Assembly (NCBI GenBank): GCA_043228905.1
Contig: JBHGNT010000015.1
Coordinates: 7,254,001 to 7,318,000, forward strand
DNA from: Azolla caroliniana
Lineage: Eukaryota > Polypodiophyta
Direction: 5' to 3'
Length of the DNA stretch: 64,000 bases
Below the pieces are notes generated by a model. It was not told where the DNA came from and searched no databases. It saw only the letters and a program-made list of their open reading frames with translations. Below, piece after piece: positions 62,300 to 64,000 of the stretch. Position 1 is the stretch's first letter. The number at the start of each line of letters is the position of its first letter. Position numbers and translations under genes: made by a program.

Positions 62300-64000
62300 G
62301 GCACCAAGATGACACACAGGACAACAAACCCTAGAACACAAAACGAGAAAAACAAACGGTTTTCTGCACATTATAGAAAACAGTCTTCACCCTTCATCTC
62401 TCTTCGCTCTTCTCGCTCACCCACCATAGCTTGCAAGCTTCACCCAGTTCTCACGAGCCCCATCCAACCACGATGCCTATCACTATCTTTGCAGCTTTAC
62501 ACAGATGGCTCTTGCAAAAGGGTTTTGAGGGTTATCAACGTCGCTGAGGCACCAACACATCCAGACGCTCTCGAAATTGCCAAAAAGCTCAACGTGGATA
62601 GTATGACAAACGCCACCATTCGGAAGAAATTAGACATTCCCCCTCCTGAAACCCTAGGGAGTATTCCATATCCACCAAGGCATACAGAACGAAAGACATC
62701 TTGAACCCATTCTTTCGGGAAATAGCCAAGTTTTTACTTGAGGTCAGTTGCGTGCACGTTACCGCATAGGGGATGCCAAAACAGAAGGCAAGTATCATCA
62801 TTAATACCTTCGAGGGGCGCACAGTAGATTGGGGCGTAATTACGGGACCAATGCTACGAGAGGGCTTGCACGCATACCAGGCCGGAAAAAAGCTAAGGCC
62901 AATTATACAACAGTACCTTACGATACTATTTCCACCTCGAGGTCTGTCCGCACCACAGTCTAGTAAACCTACGCTGCCGCCACGATCCGCAAAACGGCGA
63001 TTGGCAGAACTGGCAAACACAGAATGGGAGGAACCACAACCTTCCCATCCCATAATGCAAACAACGCAGCTGGAACAACCAGCAAGGGTAGAAGAAGCCA
63101 CGAATGAGCAACAAACGGAACAACACCAAGAAAGTCTGAGGCCAAATGGATGTACATTGGACCGAAAGGATGGTTGCAAACTGATCAAAGACACAACCGG
63201 CCCGGTCGACACTTCCGCCCCTACGGAGCCCGTAACTACATTAGAGATCATCCGGGAACTACGGCCGATCATTACGGCTCAGTCACAACGTGGAAAAGGA
63301 GTGCTCACGGCAGAAAGCGAGGTTTTGAAGAACTTACAAACCCATTGAATTTTTAGCGACGCAACAAATGAAGGTATCCCAGAGAATGGCGGAGGAAAGG
63401 AACAACAAATGATTGAGCATGCGCTCACATGAACAGCAGAAAGTTAAGATGACGCGCCCCTCGCCAAGGTGGGCAGGCAACGGAACGCGGGGATTCGTCA
63501 TATGGGCATTGAATTACCCCATTGAATACGGCCCTCGTCGAAACGCATAGGGAATTGCTCAAGTTAGTATGGGCGCCAAGGACATGGCGATCAAAAATAA
63601 AAATGTCTAGAAAACAGTCAAGCAGACCCAAGCCTAACTACAGAAGGCTGAAGAGCGCATCGCGGAGTTAGAACGCAACACGACTACGATGAAATTAAAA
63701 ATGGCGTTGGACAAAGGTTGGATGGCGTGGGCAACGCAAGCAGTGGAATTGCATACCTACCGGGCGGATTGGGAGAACCGACGAAAAGAAGGTGGAGGCT
63801 TCTACAAGCTCAATGAAGAAAGCATCGCAACATTACCAAAGGACCTCACACAAGATTATGGCACGCTAGCAGACCAGCACTCCGAGGAACTCGCGCAGCT
63901 GTTGGAAGATGTCGAGGAAAGTCAGGAAGATATTTTTCACCGAATAATGGAGATCAACAACACACAGCAAGGGGTGGAGCCAATTGCGATACCGGATAGA
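62300..64000 (+). pseudogene. GB extra 3' ORF, broken, continues past window
   Basis: MPITIFAALHRWLLQKGFEG (from 62472) shifts frame at GFEGY to INVAEAPTHPDALEIAKKLN, as in GA and GC. 62773-63348: KASIIINTFEGRTVDWGVIT, EGLHAYQAGKKLRPIIQQYL, a Pro/Gln-rich hinge. From about 63640: QKAEERIAELERNTTTMKLK, AELHTYRADWENRRK-like and ESIATLPKDLTQDYGTLADQ, a coiled-coil part. Function unknown; no transmembrane segment or signal peptide seen. Confidence 0.65.

Larger units (their letters stand above)
51031..64000 (+). mobile_element. Ty3/gypsy element GB, interrupted by copia-2, runs off window
   Basis: 5' LTR (51031-51451), primer block, gag start, a foreign or rearranged stretch (52091-52780), RNase H to integrase, then copia-2, then the extra 3' ORF to the window end. 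Its LTR resembles that of GC. Protease and RT are missing. Copia-2 sits between integrase and the extra ORF. Confidence 0.8.

Overview
The window is a block of plant repetitive DNA made almost wholly of nested LTR retrotransposons. I see no ordinary host gene, rRNA or functional tRNA gene. A streptophyte (land-plant-like) genome is indicated by Ty1/copia elements primed at the initiator-Met-type site TGGTATCAGAGC, Ty3/gypsy elements of Tat/Athila-like type, a sushi/Tcn1-like chromovirus, telobox arrays and CT microsatellites. The protein style of the second gypsy lineage (E2/E3 below) reminds me of charophyte and non-seed-plant genomes, but I could not check this.

Layout. (1) 1-2037: right part of a minus-strand copia element (copia-1), inserted in the gag of GA. 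(2) 2038-19780: plus-strand gypsy element GA (gag, protease, RT, RNase H, integrase, an extra coiled-coil ORF, 3' LTR). Its RT is split by E2 (4772-13674), a gypsy of another lineage, whose 5' LTR is itself split by a 650-bp solo LTR. (3) 19781-21803: segment bounded by ~88-bp inverted repeats, with microsatellites and a telobox-rich array. (4) 21804-26814: minus-strand gypsy GC, cut inside its 5' LTR by (5) B1 (26815-44807), a gag-only element. B1's first LTR holds E3 (27035-34053, minus, sister of E2, 4-bp TSD GCGT). B1's non-coding tail holds chromovirus C (36750-42361, minus, TSD AGTAG, identical LTRs). (6) 44808-48898: second gag-only body B2 sharing B1's right LTR. (7) 48899-51030: a related LTR and a copia remnant. 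(8) 51031-64000: gypsy GB (plus), interrupted by full-length copia-2 (54049-62235, TSD AGAGG), which carries a large internal duplication.

How the parts relate. E2 and E3 supply gag-pro and pol. B1/B2, E3 and the solo LTR share LTR ends TGTCG...CGACA; B1/B2 and E3 also share the primer-site block TTGGTGAACCC, so the gag-only elements look like parasites of that lineage. GA, GB and GC share a third gypsy type with an extra 3' ORF. Almost every element has stops, frameshifts or deletions. C is the youngest and best preserved.

Most notable: a conserved gag-pro/pol -1 frame junction in E2 and E3; a likely self-primed chromovirus with heat-shock-element clusters just upstream of its TATA box; gag-only elements with an amplified tail; and the near-identical internal duplication in copia-2.
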